64,000 bases of DNA from a gamma proteobacterium HdN1. GTDB taxonomy: Bacteria; Pseudomonadota; Gammaproteobacteria; Pseudomonadales; Ketobacteraceae. Location: NCBI GenBank assembly GCA_000198515.1, contig FP929140.1:2888527-2952526 (forward strand), written 5' to 3'. Position 1 is the first letter of the stretch. The number at the start of each line of letters is the position of its first letter. Positions 1 through 8,662 of this stretch are shown in pieces. Below the pieces are notes generated by a model. That model saw only the letters and a program-made list of their open reading frames with translations. It did not search any database and was not told the DNA's origin. A program made the position numbers and the translations under genes.

Positions 1-35
1 TCATACTGACCTTTGCAAAGGGCTCTTCGTAGTGC

Positions 36-1421
36 TCATGCTTGCCTCTGACGATTTGCTGGCAACCCAGCTCGGCTTAGCGCCGCGCTATATGCAGAAT
101 GAAGCCGGCGCAACCCAAGGCGCAACTGACGGCGGCGCGGAAGTGCCGTTCTGATAACACTGACCTTCATCGTGTGGGCGATAATGATTGAATAAGCCAG
201 AAAGCTTACGAGCCTTGAAACAAGTAACGCGATCGCGATGTGTTCAACGGATGTGCCAAACGTAAAGCAGATGACTGCATTGATGATCACTTCGCTTGCC
301 TGAATGAGTGTTCCGGAGGTGATTGCTCCTTGGGCGTTTAACCCGGAATTTGCAACGCGTGCGTAGCAAAGAAAAGGAAGGCTGAGTGCGATCCAATTGA
401 GTGTCGCTACTGCGTCGAGGTATTTTTCTCCGTAGGCAATGCGGATGACCCATTCGGAGAGTGGGAGCAGGATCATCACTCCGACGGCGGCGACGGCAAA
501 CAAGGCCCATGCAGCCTGCAGATTTTGGTACAGCGCTCGGTTGCGGTTGTTTTGCGATACAGTGTGTGAATAGGAAACGAGGCTTGCAGAAGATGCGGCT
601 TCTGTAACGAGATCGGTAATTTTTAGCGCAGCAAATACGAGTGTTGCGACTCCCGCGCCTAGTTGCACGCTTGTGAAATACACGCTAAATGAGGTGTTCA
701 TGGTGATGAAGGCAAGCGTCAGAGAGAGCGCACCGCCTTGCTTTATCATCGGCAAAACGCGTCTGAATGCGTCAATGGATATATGACGCGACGACCGCTC
801 TCGGTACGCAACAGCCGCAATGTAGATCACCGAGGTGAAGTGACTTAACGCAAAGGTGATTAGCGCGGTAGATAGCGTCACCTGATCTGCAATGATTAGC
901 AGGATGACGCTTGCGAGCAGAAAGTATCGGGAAAGAATTTCCGATTTATTGAACGCACGGATGTTTTTTGATGCAAGAAAAAGCCCTTGCGTCACATATA
1001 CGAACATCATCGGAACTACGGCCAGTGCCGATAATATGATCACATCGGTAGTGGATTTTCCGCTCAGATTGTAGGCGGAGACTCCAAGCATGAGGCCAAA
1101 CGCCAGTGTCGCGATCAGGGGCCAGATGTAGAGGAGGGTTTGCTTTACCTGTGATTCTTGGAACAAGCCCTTGGCAATGAAGAACGCGGAGGAGTTTCTT
1201 AATCCTAGGCTGGCCAGATAAATCACGCTATAGCTCACCATCGTGGTCAAGCCATAAACGCCCATGTCTTCTTTGGAAAGATAGCGGGCAAGTAAGGCGA
1301 GTACGAGCAAGTTGCCTGCGCGTGAGAGGATGCGGTTGAAAAGTACTGCGAAGACGTCCTTAATCATTGCTGCCGGACCGGGTTCCCTGTGGGTGTAAAA
1401 CTCACTTTCACCGAGATTCAA
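36..1421 (-). CDS. Polysaccharide flippase (Wzx/MATE-like membrane protein)
   Basis: A 461-residue, strongly hydrophobic protein with about a dozen predicted membrane helices separated by short polar loops. The N-terminal pattern (NRILSRAGNLLVLALLARYL, then a G-x-Y-G-L-T turn) is typical of the oligosaccharide/O-antigen flippases of the MOP superfamily, which move lipid-linked glycans across the inner membrane. The longest frame opens with TTG at 1421; an ATG at 1367 (residue 19, MIKDVFAVLF) starts just before the first helix and may be the true start. Neither has a convincing ribosome binding site. No glycosyltransferase or polymerase lies inside the window, so the glycan is unknown; the rest of the cluster may lie to the left. 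The C-terminus is Arg-rich and probably cytoplasmic. The family call is firm, the substrate is not. Confidence 0.8.
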   Translation of the reverse strand: MNLGESEFYTHREPGPAAMIKDVFAVLFNRILSRAGNLLVLALLARYLSKEDMGVYGLTTMVSYSVIYLASLGLRNSSAFFIAKGLFQESQVKQTLLYIWPLIATLAFGLMLGVSAYNLSGKSTTDVIILSALAVVPMMFVYVTQGLFLASKNIRAFNKSEILSRYFLLASVILLIIADQVTLSTALITFALSHFTSVIYIAAVAYRERSSRHISIDAFRRVLPMIKQGGALSLTLAFITMNTSFSVYFTSVQLGAGVATLVFAALKITDLVTEAASSASLVSYSHTVSQNNRNRALYQNLQAAWALFAVAAVGVMILLPLSEWVIRIAYGEKYLDAVATLNWIALSLPFLCYARVANSGLNAQGAITSGTLIQASEVIINAVICFTFGTSVEHIAIALLVSRLVSFLAYSIIIAHTMKVSVIRTALPRRRQLRLGLRRLHSAYSAALSRAGLPANRQRQA

Positions 1422-1763
1422 GAGTTCGAAAGGAGCGTGGGCGAGATGCGTTGTGCTGGGGTTTTCTGGACGTCAGGCCGAAGACCAGCTTCATGCCGGT
1501 GTGCGGGTGCAAGGCGACCAGTGATAATGTGGTTGCGCTCTCGCTGAGCGTGAACGAGCGTAGTCTCGCATCCATCCACGTAAAAAAAAAGTGGCTTTTT
1601 GTTGCTGCGGATGCCCCCGTTCAGAAGCAAGATGCCTCCTTGACGGGCGGCACCTTGCTGCGTCGATCGCGAATGGGGTTTCCCCAAGAATGATGACGGG
1701 AATGATGGCTGGATTGATGAGCTATCGCGAGCTGTAGGCTGACGTTTGTTCTGTCTGGAGCGT
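1422..1763. other. Intergenic stretch without a supported gene
   Basis: Open frames here on both strands have no recognisable domain. The only structure seen is an A-tract at about 1585-1594. On the minus strand it becomes AAAAAGCCACTTTTT, a small hairpin followed by further T residues, which could end transcription of the thioesterase gene. The stem is short and I am not confident of it. Confidence 0.3.
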
Positions 1764-2219
1764 CTAGCTGGGGCGTCTGTGAGCTCTTGCTTGGTAGGTG
1801 GCATGAGTGGTAGCGACGACGACCCCATTGGTGTCTTTGAGCTCCAGATCCAGTACATAGACCGATTTTCCGTTGCTTTCTACTTCGGAGTTGATGCGCG
1901 CGATCTCGTCGTCGTTGAGTGATGCCTCTACAAAAATGTCTGTCGTTGCGGGTTTCAAAAACTTGATCGAAAGATCCGCTAAGATCGGGAAAGCTTTGGT
2001 GGGATCGAAGGCACTCATGAATAGGGCGCCGCCGGGAATCTCGGCCAGTGTGAAAAGCGCGCCCGCATACATGGTTCCGATGTGGTTTTGATTGCCTTGG
2101 AACGGAATCTTCATTTTTACGCGGCCGCGTTCAAACTCTACTAAATCGACGCCAGCGCGCTCGGCAAATGGAATCGTGCCAGTTGTAAGGCGGCGAACGG
2201 TTTCAAAATCGAAGTTCAT
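1764..2219 (-). CDS. Hotdog-fold thioesterase-like protein (DUF4442/PaaI type)
   Basis: A 151-residue single-domain protein. The centre (NHIGTMYAGALFTLAEIPGG) matches the hotdog-fold helix and turn of DUF4442/YiiD C-terminal and PaaI-like thioesterases, where the conserved N-H-x-G-T-M-Y segment lines the acyl-CoA pocket. These enzymes hydrolyse acyl-CoA or related thioesters in the cytoplasm; the substrate cannot be read from the sequence. The ATG at 2219 is followed by MNFDFETVRRL, a normal family start. It lies downstream of tatC on the same strand, separated by about 170 bp that include a short direct repeat (2240-2275), so it probably has its own promoter. Confidence 0.75.
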   Translation of the reverse strand: MNFDFETVRRLTTGTIPFAERAGVDLVEFERGRVKMKIPFQGNQNHIGTMYAGALFTLAEIPGGALFMSAFDPTKAFPILADLSIKFLKPATTDIFVEASLNDDEIARINSEVESNGKSVYVLDLELKDTNGVVVATTHATYQARAHRRPS

Positions 2220-2239
2220 GCGAAATTCCCACTGTTTTA

Positions 2240-2275
2240 GGTTTGGTCGCTTGTTTAGTCGCTTGTTTAAAAGTG
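2240..2275. repeat. Two-copy 12-bp tandem repeat upstream of the thioesterase gene
   Basis: The unit TCGCTTGTTTA(G/A) occurs twice in direct succession just upstream of the thioesterase start. It is one of several short tandem duplications in this window's intergenic spaces. No function is assigned. Confidence 0.45.
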
Positions 2276-2392
2276 GCTGTTGAACGCGGTGACTGATGCG
2301 TCACGCGTGCTTGGCCGATAGTAGCAGTGCCAAACGCCGGATACCAGTGGGTATTATCAAGTCAGTGGGGGTAAAAGCTGCTTGGTGAGCGA

Positions 2393-3229
2393 TTACCTTG
2401 ATTCCGAGTGGGTCGGAGCGCTTTCTGCCGGTGCTTTTTCAGAGGAGCCAGAGGAGCTGACGAGTTCTGTGCTTGGCGCTTCCGGTAGCTTCTCGACGAG
2501 GCGGGCGAGTTGTAGGCCGAACTCAAACAGCAGGATCATGGGCACTGCGAGCAAGGTCTGTGAAAATGGATCGGGTGGGGTGAGCAACATTCCAACAAAG
2601 AAGCACAGTACGATGATGTAGCGGCGCTTGTCTGCTAGTTGGGCGCGTGTTGTGACGCCCGACCAGACCATCAGCACGATGGCCACCGGAATTTCAAAGG
2701 TTGCACCGAATGCAAAGAATAGCGAGAGCGCGATCGACAGATATTGTGAAATATCCGGCGTTACCACGATGCTTTCTGGGCCGGTGGACACAAAAAACGC
2801 CATGATCAGCGGGAAGATTACGTAGTGGGCAAAGGCGATTCCAATGTAAAATAGCAGAACGCTACTCACCAAAATCGGAATCGCAACTCGTCGCTCATGC
2901 TGGTAGAGCCCTGGGGATACAAATTTCCAGAACTGATGTAGCACAACCGGCATTGCCAAAAACAGGGCGACAACTGCAGTCAGTTTGAAGGGGGCGAAGA
3001 AGGTGGCGGTGATGTCGGTTGCGATCATCGAGGTGCCGGCGGGGAGTTTGTCCCGTATCGGTTGCGATACAATCAGATAGATGTCATTCGCAAAGTAGAT
3101 CAGCGCCAAAAAACACACCAAGATTGCACAAACCGATACAAGAAGCCGCCTGCGCAGTTCGATCAGGTGTTCAATGAGGGGCATGGGCGTGTCTTGCTCG
3201 TCACGAGCGCCGCTGGAATCCTGGTTCAT
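2393..3229 (-). CDS. tatC: Twin-arginine translocase subunit TatC
   Basis: A 278-residue inner-membrane protein with six predicted helices, the receptor for twin-arginine signal peptides. The start MPLIEHLIELRRRLL (about residues 16-30) is the conserved cytoplasmic N-terminus with E-L-R-x-R, and KFVSPGLYQHERR is the conserved first cytoplasmic loop with the essential F-x-x-P-G-L and E-R-R residues. The C-terminal tail is Ser/Glu-rich. Its ATG at 3229 overlaps the tatB stop by 4 bp (ATGA), indicating translational coupling. It is the last gene of the tatABC operon. Confidence 0.97.
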   Translation of the reverse strand: MNQDSSGARDEQDTPMPLIEHLIELRRRLLVSVCAILVCFLALIYFANDIYLIVSQPIRDKLPAGTSMIATDITATFFAPFKLTAVVALFLAMPVVLHQFWKFVSPGLYQHERRVAIPILVSSVLLFYIGIAFAHYVIFPLIMAFFVSTGPESIVVTPDISQYLSIALSLFFAFGATFEIPVAIVLMVWSGVTTRAQLADKRRYIIVLCFFVGMLLTPPDPFSQTLLAVPMILLFEFGLQLARLVEKLPEAPSTELVSSSGSSEKAPAESAPTHSESR

Positions 3230-3660
3230 AATTGTGGCTTAACTGCTTCGGTTTGCTGCGGAGGCTCGTGGCTAGGCTTTTCTGCACTGAGTTTTTCTGG
3301 GCTGGGCTTTTCTGATGAGGCTGTGGTTGGAGGTGTGATCTGCGGCGTAGAGGGTGACGGTGAGGTGCTAGCTTCCTGCTGCACCGACTGTATGCCGTCC
3401 TTGAATGCTTTGCCGGTTTCGGTGAGCTCTTTTTTGATATCCCCGATCATGCCTTCTTCCACCTGCTTTTTGATGCGTTCCTGCATCTCGTACAAGTTGA
3501 CCTCGCGCTCCATTTCTACCCGCACGGATTGCACCATGCGATTGATTTTGCCTAGAAAGGCGCCAGTCATTCTTGCGGCGTGCGGGAGCCTTTCGGGGCC
3601 GAGCACGAGCAATGCAACGATGCCGAGCAGTACTAGCTCAAGAAAACCGATATCGAACAT
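3226..3660 (-). CDS. tatB: Twin-arginine translocase subunit TatB
   Basis: A 144-residue protein: one N-terminal membrane helix starting MFDIGFLELVLLGIVALLVLG with the conserved G-P-E-R-L-P hinge, then an amphipathic helix and a long polar tail. TatB joins TatC in the receptor complex. The tail holds a Pro/Lys/Glu segment that repeats every five residues (EKPSP, EKLSA, EKPSH at about 115-129, DNA about 3270-3318), probably a small tandem expansion in a tolerant region. It lies 3 bp after tatA and overlaps tatC by 4 bp. Confidence 0.96.
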   Translation of the reverse strand: MFDIGFLELVLLGIVALLVLGPERLPHAARMTGAFLGKINRMVQSVRVEMEREVNLYEMQERIKKQVEEGMIGDIKKELTETGKAFKDGIQSVQQEASTSPSPSTPQITPPTTASSEKPSPEKLSAEKPSHEPPQQTEAVKPQL

Positions 3661-3663
3661 AGT

Positions 3664-3903
3664 TTAGACGTTCGAATCTTCTTTTTTTACTTGGGCGGTG
3701 CTGTCGATCGGCGGTTTTTGAGCGCTTGGCTGCTGGTTGGCGATTTTTTTATCTTCTTCGCTTTCTTTGCCATCGCTCATGGCTTGTTTGAATCCTTTGA
3801 TGGCATTGCCTAGGTCGCTGCCAATGTTCCCTAGTCGCTTGGTGCCGAACAAAAGCACCACAATAACCAAAACGATCAGCAATTGCGTCATACTGATGCC
3901 CAT
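3664..3903 (-). CDS. tatA: Twin-arginine translocase subunit TatA
   Basis: A 79-residue protein with a membrane helix ([20 protein letters not shown]), the F-G-T-K-R-L hinge and the G-S-D-L-G-x-A-I-K-G-F-K amphipathic helix of TatA, the pore-forming component. A longer frame opens at 3963, but the ATG at 3903 (MGISMTQLL) is preceded by GAGGA at good spacing and starts right before the helix, so I chose it. It is the first gene of the tat operon, about 110 bp after hisE. Confidence 0.95.
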   Translation of the reverse strand: MGISMTQLLIVLVIVVLLFGTKRLGNIGSDLGNAIKGFKQAMSDGKESEEDKKIANQQPSAQKPPIDSTAQVKKEDSNV

Positions 3904-4013
3904 AAAGAGATCCTCGCGTAAGTGTGTTTGCAGGCAAAACTGTGTGTATATGATACACCACAAGTCGGACGGTATTGTCAGCGCCTATCTGACGGTGGTC
4001 AAAAAAAGCGGTA

Positions 4014-4379
4014 TCAGTCGTGTTTTCTTCGTGCCTTTTCTTCCAATCCAGAGAGCGAAAACCGGCGCGCCAGCTCTTGGGTGATGTCGGTACTGGAGAG
4101 TCCCAAGTGGTGGAGCATCACTAGGCTGTGGAACCAGAGATCGGCGGTTTCGTATATGAGGTCTTTGGTTTGGTTGGGGCTTGCGTCTTTGGCGGCAATG
4201 ATGGCTTCAGTGCATTCCTCGCCGACTTTTTCCAGAATTTTATTTAAGCCTTTGTGGTAAAGGCTCGCCACATAAGAGGTTTCGGGGGAGGCGCCTTTGC
4301 GTGATGACAGTATTTGATCGAGCGTCGTGAGCACATCGTTGGGTGGGGGCGCTTGCAGGGTTTCGTTGGGCTGAGTCAT
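4014..4379 (-). CDS. hisE: Phosphoribosyl-ATP pyrophosphatase HisE
   Basis: A 121-residue all-alpha NTP pyrophosphatase that converts phosphoribosyl-ATP to phosphoribosyl-AMP, the second step of histidine synthesis. The metal-binding signature is clear: [15 protein letters not shown] followed by [14 protein letters not shown] (E-E-x(2)-E and E-x-x-D). The length fits a stand-alone HisE. In many relatives hisI (the next enzyme) lies directly upstream; here the upstream neighbour is ubiE at 36 bp, and hisI is not in the window. Confidence 0.95.
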   Translation of the reverse strand: MTQPNETLQAPPPNDVLTTLDQILSSRKGASPETSYVASLYHKGLNKILEKVGEECTEAIIAAKDASPNQTKDLIYETADLWFHSLVMLHHLGLSSTDITQELARRFSLSGLEEKARRKHD

Positions 4380-4415
4380 GGGAAAGTCCGGTCTGGTAGC
4401 GGTATGTCGTAGTTT

Positions 4416-5222
4416 TTAGGGCTTAAAGCCGCGGTGGATTGCGACAAGTCCGCCGGAGAGATTGATGTGGTCGACGGGTTCAAAACCTGCTTCGCGCATT
4501 TGGTGTTTTAGTGTTCTTTGGTCAGGATGTTGCTGGATGCTGTTGGCAAGGTAACGATAAGCCTCAGCGTTTTGGGCGAGTAGCTTACCGATTCTTGGCA
4601 GCAGGCGCTGCGAATATTGCCGGTAGAACGTGCCGAGCCATTCTCTTTCTGGTTGCGAGAACTCAAGAACGAGCAGACGGCCACCTGGCTTTAGCACGCG
4701 AAAAGCAGATTCTAACACGGCTTGCGGGTGCTCGGTGACGCGTAGGGCAAAGCTCGTGATGCAGGTGTCAAAGTGATCGTCGGGGAAGGGGAGGGATTCT
4801 GCGTTCGCTTGGATGAAGTCGATGTTGTCCACCCATTCCTGAAAACGCCCGTTGGCTTTTTGGGAGGCTCGCTCTTGTGCGATTTGCAGCATTTCGCGGC
4901 TGAGATCTACGAGCACGACTTTCCCTTCGCTGCCGACGCGCTTGGCAGCGCGCAGGGCGAGATCGCCTGTGCCGCCGCCGAGATCCAGAATGCGTTGTCC
5001 GGGGCGAGCTGCGGTTAGATCGGTGCAGTAGCGCTTCCAGAGGCGGTGCATTCCGAGCGACATTAAGTCGCTCATTCGATCGAACTGTGTGGCAATTTCG
5101 CTAAAAATTTCTTGCGGTGCAGTGGCGTTTTGGCGTTTTGATTGGGTCACGTCCGAGCGCGAAGCTTCTTGTGTGGAGGCTTGGGGCGAGTGTGCTTTCG
5201 AGCGCGGTGAATAGGAGGCCAC
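4416..5222 (-). CDS. ubiE: Ubiquinone/menaquinone C-methyltransferase UbiE
   Basis: A 268-residue SAM-dependent methyltransferase for the C-methylation of ubiquinone and menaquinone precursors. The SAM motif ILDLGGGTGDLALRAAKR lies near residue 80, and the UbiE signature F-D-R-M-S-D-L-M-S-L-G near 47-57. A polar N-terminal extension of about 35 residues (rich in Ser, Gln and Lys) precedes the conserved region, so translation could start later, but no better start is evident. In Pseudomonas relatives ubiJ and ubiB follow; here hisE follows directly. Confidence 0.95.
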   Translation of the reverse strand: MASYSPRSKAHSPQASTQEASRSDVTQSKRQNATAPQEIFSEIATQFDRMSDLMSLGMHRLWKRYCTDLTAARPGQRILDLGGGTGDLALRAAKRVGSEGKVVLVDLSREMLQIAQERASQKANGRFQEWVDNIDFIQANAESLPFPDDHFDTCITSFALRVTEHPQAVLESAFRVLKPGGRLLVLEFSQPEREWLGTFYRQYSQRLLPRIGKLLAQNAEAYRYLANSIQQHPDQRTLKHQMREAGFEPVDHINLSGGLVAIHRGFKP

Positions 5223-5249
5223 AAATGTTCCTTCGGTCTTGTTGCGGCG

Positions 5250-5669
5250 TTAGCCGTTGGGCTTCCAGCGGCCAATCAGGTTGGGCTCGCGTTTCGCGCC
5301 GGCTTCGGTCAGGCGATCTAGGTAGATTTTCCACATGGTTTCGTGCTGGCGGCCGAGTTCCAGCAGGTAAGTCCACGAGAACAGGCCGGTGTCGTGGCCG
5401 TCGTCGAATGCGATTTTGACAGCATAGTTGCCGATCGGTTCGAGCGCGTTGATGTTCACGAATTTTTTGCCCACTTGCAGCACCCCCTCGCCATGGCCGT
5501 GGCCGCGCACTTCGGCAGAGGGGGAGTGTACCCGTAGGTACTCGCAGCTAAGGGTGTGGCGCTCACCGTTTGTATACACCAATTCCAGCGTTCGTGCTTC
5601 GCGGTTCAGGTTGATTTCGACAGGAATGGCTTCGCTGAACGTGGTGTTGTGGTCGGTGAGTGTGGTCAT
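5250..5669 (-). CDS. DUF971 / GBBH-like N-terminal domain protein
   Basis: A 139-residue protein with the DUF971 (gamma-butyrobetaine hydroxylase-like N-terminal) fold: EARTLELVYTNGERHTLSCE, then SPSAEVRGHG and a final IAFDDGHDTGLFSWTYLLEL. That last motif is the family's most conserved segment. Members are small proteins linked to iron-sulphur or metal handling, but the function is not settled. Its position directly after hslU (38 bp) and before ubiE is conserved in many gammaproteobacteria, which supports a real gene. Confidence 0.88.
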   Translation of the reverse strand: MTTLTDHNTTFSEAIPVEINLNREARTLELVYTNGERHTLSCEYLRVHSPSAEVRGHGHGEGVLQVGKKFVNINALEPIGNYAVKIAFDDGHDTGLFSWTYLLELGRQHETMWKIYLDRLTEAGAKREPNLIGRWKPNG

Positions 5670-5707
5670 GGCCCTTGTGTTCTAGGTGAGGTTAAATGAG
5701 TAGCGGG

Positions 5708-7057
5708 CTATAGGATATACCTACTCAAATCTTCATTGCCAGCCAAGGCTTGTAAACGATCGTCTACTTGCTGCGCGTGCAGCATGTAGACGTTTTCGCC
5801 GTGCTGGGTGGCAAGGTCTGAGGCGTCGTAGGAGATGTCTTCCAGCAGTTTTTCCATGACGGTGTGCAGGCGGCGTGCGCCGATGTTCTCAACCCGTTCA
5901 TTGACCTGCCAGGCGATTTCGGCAATTCGGCGGATGGCGTCGTCGGCAAAATCTACTTTTAGACCTTCTGCGCCGAGCAGGGCTTTGTATTGCTCGGTGA
6001 TGGAGCAGTTGGGTTCGGTGAGGATTTTTACGAAGTCATCGGCGCTGAGCGCTTGTAGCTCTACGCGAATGGGCAGGCGGCCTTGCAGTTCGGGCACCAA
6101 ATCGCTGGGCTTGGAGAGGTGGAACGCACCGGAGGCGATAAACAGGATGTGGTCGGTGCGTACCATGCCGTATTTGGTGTTTACGGTGCAGCCTTCGATC
6201 AGTGGGAGCAGGTCGCGCTGTACGCCTTCACGGGAAACGTCGCTGCCTGAGAATTCCCCGCGTTTTGCGACTTTGTCGATTTCATCAATGAACACGATGC
6301 CGTTTTGCTCGACTGCTTTCACAGCGCGGCCTTTGATTTCGTCTTCGTTGACCAGCTTGGCGGCTTCTTCGTCTTGGATACGGGTGAAGGCATCTTTGAT
6401 TTTCAGGCGCTTTTTCTTCAGTTTGCCGCTGGAAATGCTGGAGAACATGGATTGTAGCTGGCTGGTCATTTCTTCCATGCCAGGGGGCGCCATGATTTCT
6501 ACGCCAACGGAGGGAGCGGCGAGTTCGATTTCGATTTCTTTGTCGTCGAGTTGCCCTTCACGCAGTTTTTTGCGGAAGACTTGGCGGGTGGCGGAGTCTT
6601 CGTTGCGTTCCAGTGTGCTGGTTTGCCAGTCGCTGCTGCGCGGTTGCGGGACGAGTACGTCGAGGATGCGGTCTTCGGCGGCATCAAGGGCGCGGTTGCG
6701 CACTTTTTCCATTTCCTGCTCACGGACAAGCTTTACGGCCATGTCGGCAAGGTCGCGGATAATGGTTTCAACGTCGCGGCCGACGTAGCCAACTTCGGTG
6801 AATTTGGTGGCTTCTACCTTGATGAACGGAGCTTTTGCAAGTTTGGCCAAGCGGCGGGCGATTTCGGTTTTGCCGACACCGGTGGGGCCGATCATCAGGA
6901 TGTTTTTGGGGGTGATCTCATTGCGCATGGTTTCGGGAAGCTGCATGCGGCGCCAGCGGTTGCGCAGGGCGATGGCGACGGCGCGCTTGGCGTCGTGCTG
7001 GCCGATGATGTGCTTGTCGAGTTCGCTGACGATCTCTCTTGGGGTCATATCCGTCAT
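5708..7057 (-). CDS. hslU: ATP-dependent protease ATPase subunit HslU
   Basis: A 449-residue AAA+ unfoldase that forms the hexameric cap of the HslUV protease. Walker A is [19 protein letters not shown] near residue 58, Walker B is [14 protein letters not shown], and the pore motif GYVGRD is present near 91. The C-terminus (DLSRYIL) matches the tail that inserts into HslV. The start [20 protein letters not shown] is standard. It lies 13 bp after hslV, in one operon with it. Confidence 0.98.
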   Translation of the reverse strand: MTDMTPREIVSELDKHIIGQHDAKRAVAIALRNRWRRMQLPETMRNEITPKNILMIGPTGVGKTEIARRLAKLAKAPFIKVEATKFTEVGYVGRDVETIIRDLADMAVKLVREQEMEKVRNRALDAAEDRILDVLVPQPRSSDWQTSTLERNEDSATRQVFRKKLREGQLDDKEIEIELAAPSVGVEIMAPPGMEEMTSQLQSMFSSISSGKLKKKRLKIKDAFTRIQDEEAAKLVNEDEIKGRAVKAVEQNGIVFIDEIDKVAKRGEFSGSDVSREGVQRDLLPLIEGCTVNTKYGMVRTDHILFIASGAFHLSKPSDLVPELQGRLPIRVELQALSADDFVKILTEPNCSITEQYKALLGAEGLKVDFADDAIRRIAEIAWQVNERVENIGARRLHTVMEKLLEDISYDASDLATQHGENVYMLHAQQVDDRLQALAGNEDLSRYIL

Positions 7058-7070
7058 GGCGGGTGATTCC

Positions 7071-7610
7071 TTAACAGCTTAATTCTTCGATGGTGAAATT
7101 GTGGTTTGTGTAGATGCAGATGTCAGCAGCGATGCCGAGCGATTTTTCGATGATTTCGCGGGCAGAGAGCTCGGTGTTTTCGTAGAGTGCGCGGGCGGCG
7201 GAGAGGGCGAAGGGGCCGCCGGAGCCGATGGCGATTAGGTCGTTTTCGGGTTGGATTACGTCGCCGTTGCCGGTGATGATCAGGGATGCATCGGCATCCG
7301 CGACAGCGAGCAGGGCTTCAAGGCGGCGCAGCATGCGGTCGGTGCGCCAGTCTTTGGCAAGCTCTACTGCGGAACGCACGAGATGGCCTTGGTGTTTTTC
7401 GAGTTTGGCTTCAAAGCGCTCAAACAGGGTAAACGCATCGGCGGTGCCACCGGCAAAGCCTGCGATAACCTTATCGTGATATAAGCGACGCACTTTGCGG
7501 GCGTTGCCTTTCATTACGGTGTTGCCAAGGGTGACTTGCCCGTCGCCACCAATCACCACTTTGCCATTGCGACGTGCCGACAAAATGGTTGTGCCACGAT
7601 ATTGTTCCAC
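7071..7610 (-). CDS. hslV: ATP-dependent protease peptidase subunit HslV
   Basis: A 179-residue threonine peptidase of the HslUV complex. The start [14 protein letters not shown] implies removal of a six-residue propeptide to expose the catalytic Thr, since mature HslV begins T-T-I. The E. coli protein lacks this propeptide, so processing may differ. Conserved segments include [20 protein letters not shown] and the G-S-G-G loop. It is followed at once by hslU. Confidence 0.98.
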   Translation of the reverse strand: MEQYRGTTILSARRNGKVVIGGDGQVTLGNTVMKGNARKVRRLYHDKVIAGFAGGTADAFTLFERFEAKLEKHQGHLVRSAVELAKDWRTDRMLRRLEALLAVADADASLIITGNGDVIQPENDLIAIGSGGPFALSAARALYENTELSAREIIEKSLGIAADICIYTNHNFTIEELSC

Positions 7611-7721
7611 GCTACGACTCCTAAACGATCCATGAGAGATATCAAGATTAGGGCGGCGAAGCTGATTTCAAGAGCGCTCGTTGTGGAATGGATGCAGTTG
7701 TAGAAAACAGCGTGGTGAGCG

Positions 7722-8480
7722 CTAGGAACGCTTCGGGCGAATGTTGATGTGTTGGATGTGGGCTTCTTTCAGCGTGCTCTGGGCGCGGGAGAGTTGTTCT
7801 GCGCTGGTGAACGGGCCGACTTGTACGCGGTGGCGGGTGTCGCCTGGCTTTAGTTCCACTTTTTGTACGCTGGCGGGCAATCCGAGCAGGATTAGATTTG
7901 CGCGCATGGCATCTGCGTCTTTCGGGTTCTGGAAAGAGCCGGTTTGCAGAAGGGTTTGCGTGGGCGTGCTCGGCTTGCCTTTGGTTTCTACCACGGTAGG
8001 TTCGGCGTTATTGCCTTTGAGTGCGCTTGGTGCGCCTTCTGCGGGGGCGTCGCGCAGGATTTGATAGAACTGGAACGGTTCTTTGGTTGTGCTTTCGGTG
8101 GTTCCCGCGCTGGAGCTTGCTTGGGATACGTTGTTTGCGTTGGCTGGTTTGCTGGCAGCAGGTTTGTTTTGTGCGCTTGTCGATGCGGTATTCGCGGGTT
8201 TCGTGCTTGTTGATGCGGGTGTTGTAACGCCGCGCGTAGGGGTGGCGCGGTTTTGCGTGCTAGTGGCCGGTGCCGCTTTGGCGACTTCAGGTTTATGAGT
8301 GTAGGAGTGGAGTGGCGAGCCTTTTACGCCGGCCAGATACACCAAAAAGGCGGCAAATAAGCCCGTGGCAACGCCGGTAAAAAGCCAGACCCACGCAGGC
8401 ACGCGTGGCCCGCTGGTTTTTGCTTTGGGTTTCGCTTTTGGTTTTGCGGTTTTTGCCTTGGTGGTTCTGCGTCTTGCCAT
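7722..8480 (-). CDS. SPOR-domain protein, FtsN-like
   Basis: A 252-residue bitopic inner-membrane protein. It has a Lys-rich cytoplasmic start, one membrane helix (VWLFTGVATGLFAAFLVYLA, about 31-50), a long Ser/Thr/Ala/Pro linker of low complexity, and a C-terminal SPOR domain from about residue 175 (LLQTGSFQNPKDADAMRANL and HRVQVGPFTSAEQLSRA). SPOR domains bind denuded septal peptidoglycan; the layout matches FtsN and related division proteins. The argS-SPOR-hslV order is conserved in Pseudomonas relatives. The linker is repetitive and probably varies in length. Confidence 0.85.
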   Translation of the reverse strand: MARRRTTKAKTAKPKAKPKAKTSGPRVPAWVWLFTGVATGLFAAFLVYLAGVKGSPLHSYTHKPEVAKAAPATSTQNRATPTRGVTTPASTSTKPANTASTSAQNKPAASKPANANNVSQASSSAGTTESTTKEPFQFYQILRDAPAEGAPSALKGNNAEPTVVETKGKPSTPTQTLLQTGSFQNPKDADAMRANLILLGLPASVQKVELKPGDTRHRVQVGPFTSAEQLSRAQSTLKEAHIQHINIRPKRS

Positions 8481-8517
8481 CTACATCTGTCTATGAAAAA
8501 TTTATCTGCTGGCTAAC

Positions 8518-8612
8518 GGTTTTAGTGAAACGGTTTTAATGAAACGCGGTTTTGATGAAACGTGGCTTTTATGAAGCGCGGCTTGGATGGAACGCAGCTT
8601 TGATGGAACGAG
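8518..8612. repeat. Degenerate 16-bp tandem repeat between argS and the SPOR gene
   Basis: About six head-to-tail copies of a 16-bp unit close to CGGTTTTAATGAAACG, decaying towards the argS side (CGGCTTGGATGGAACG, CAGCTTTGATGGAACG). It fills most of the intergenic space and would be transcribed if argS reads through. No function is assigned. Confidence 0.75.
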
Positions 8613-8662
8613 TGTATGCCAAGCGCCGATGATTGCAAGAATCGGCGCCTGGAAATACTGCA

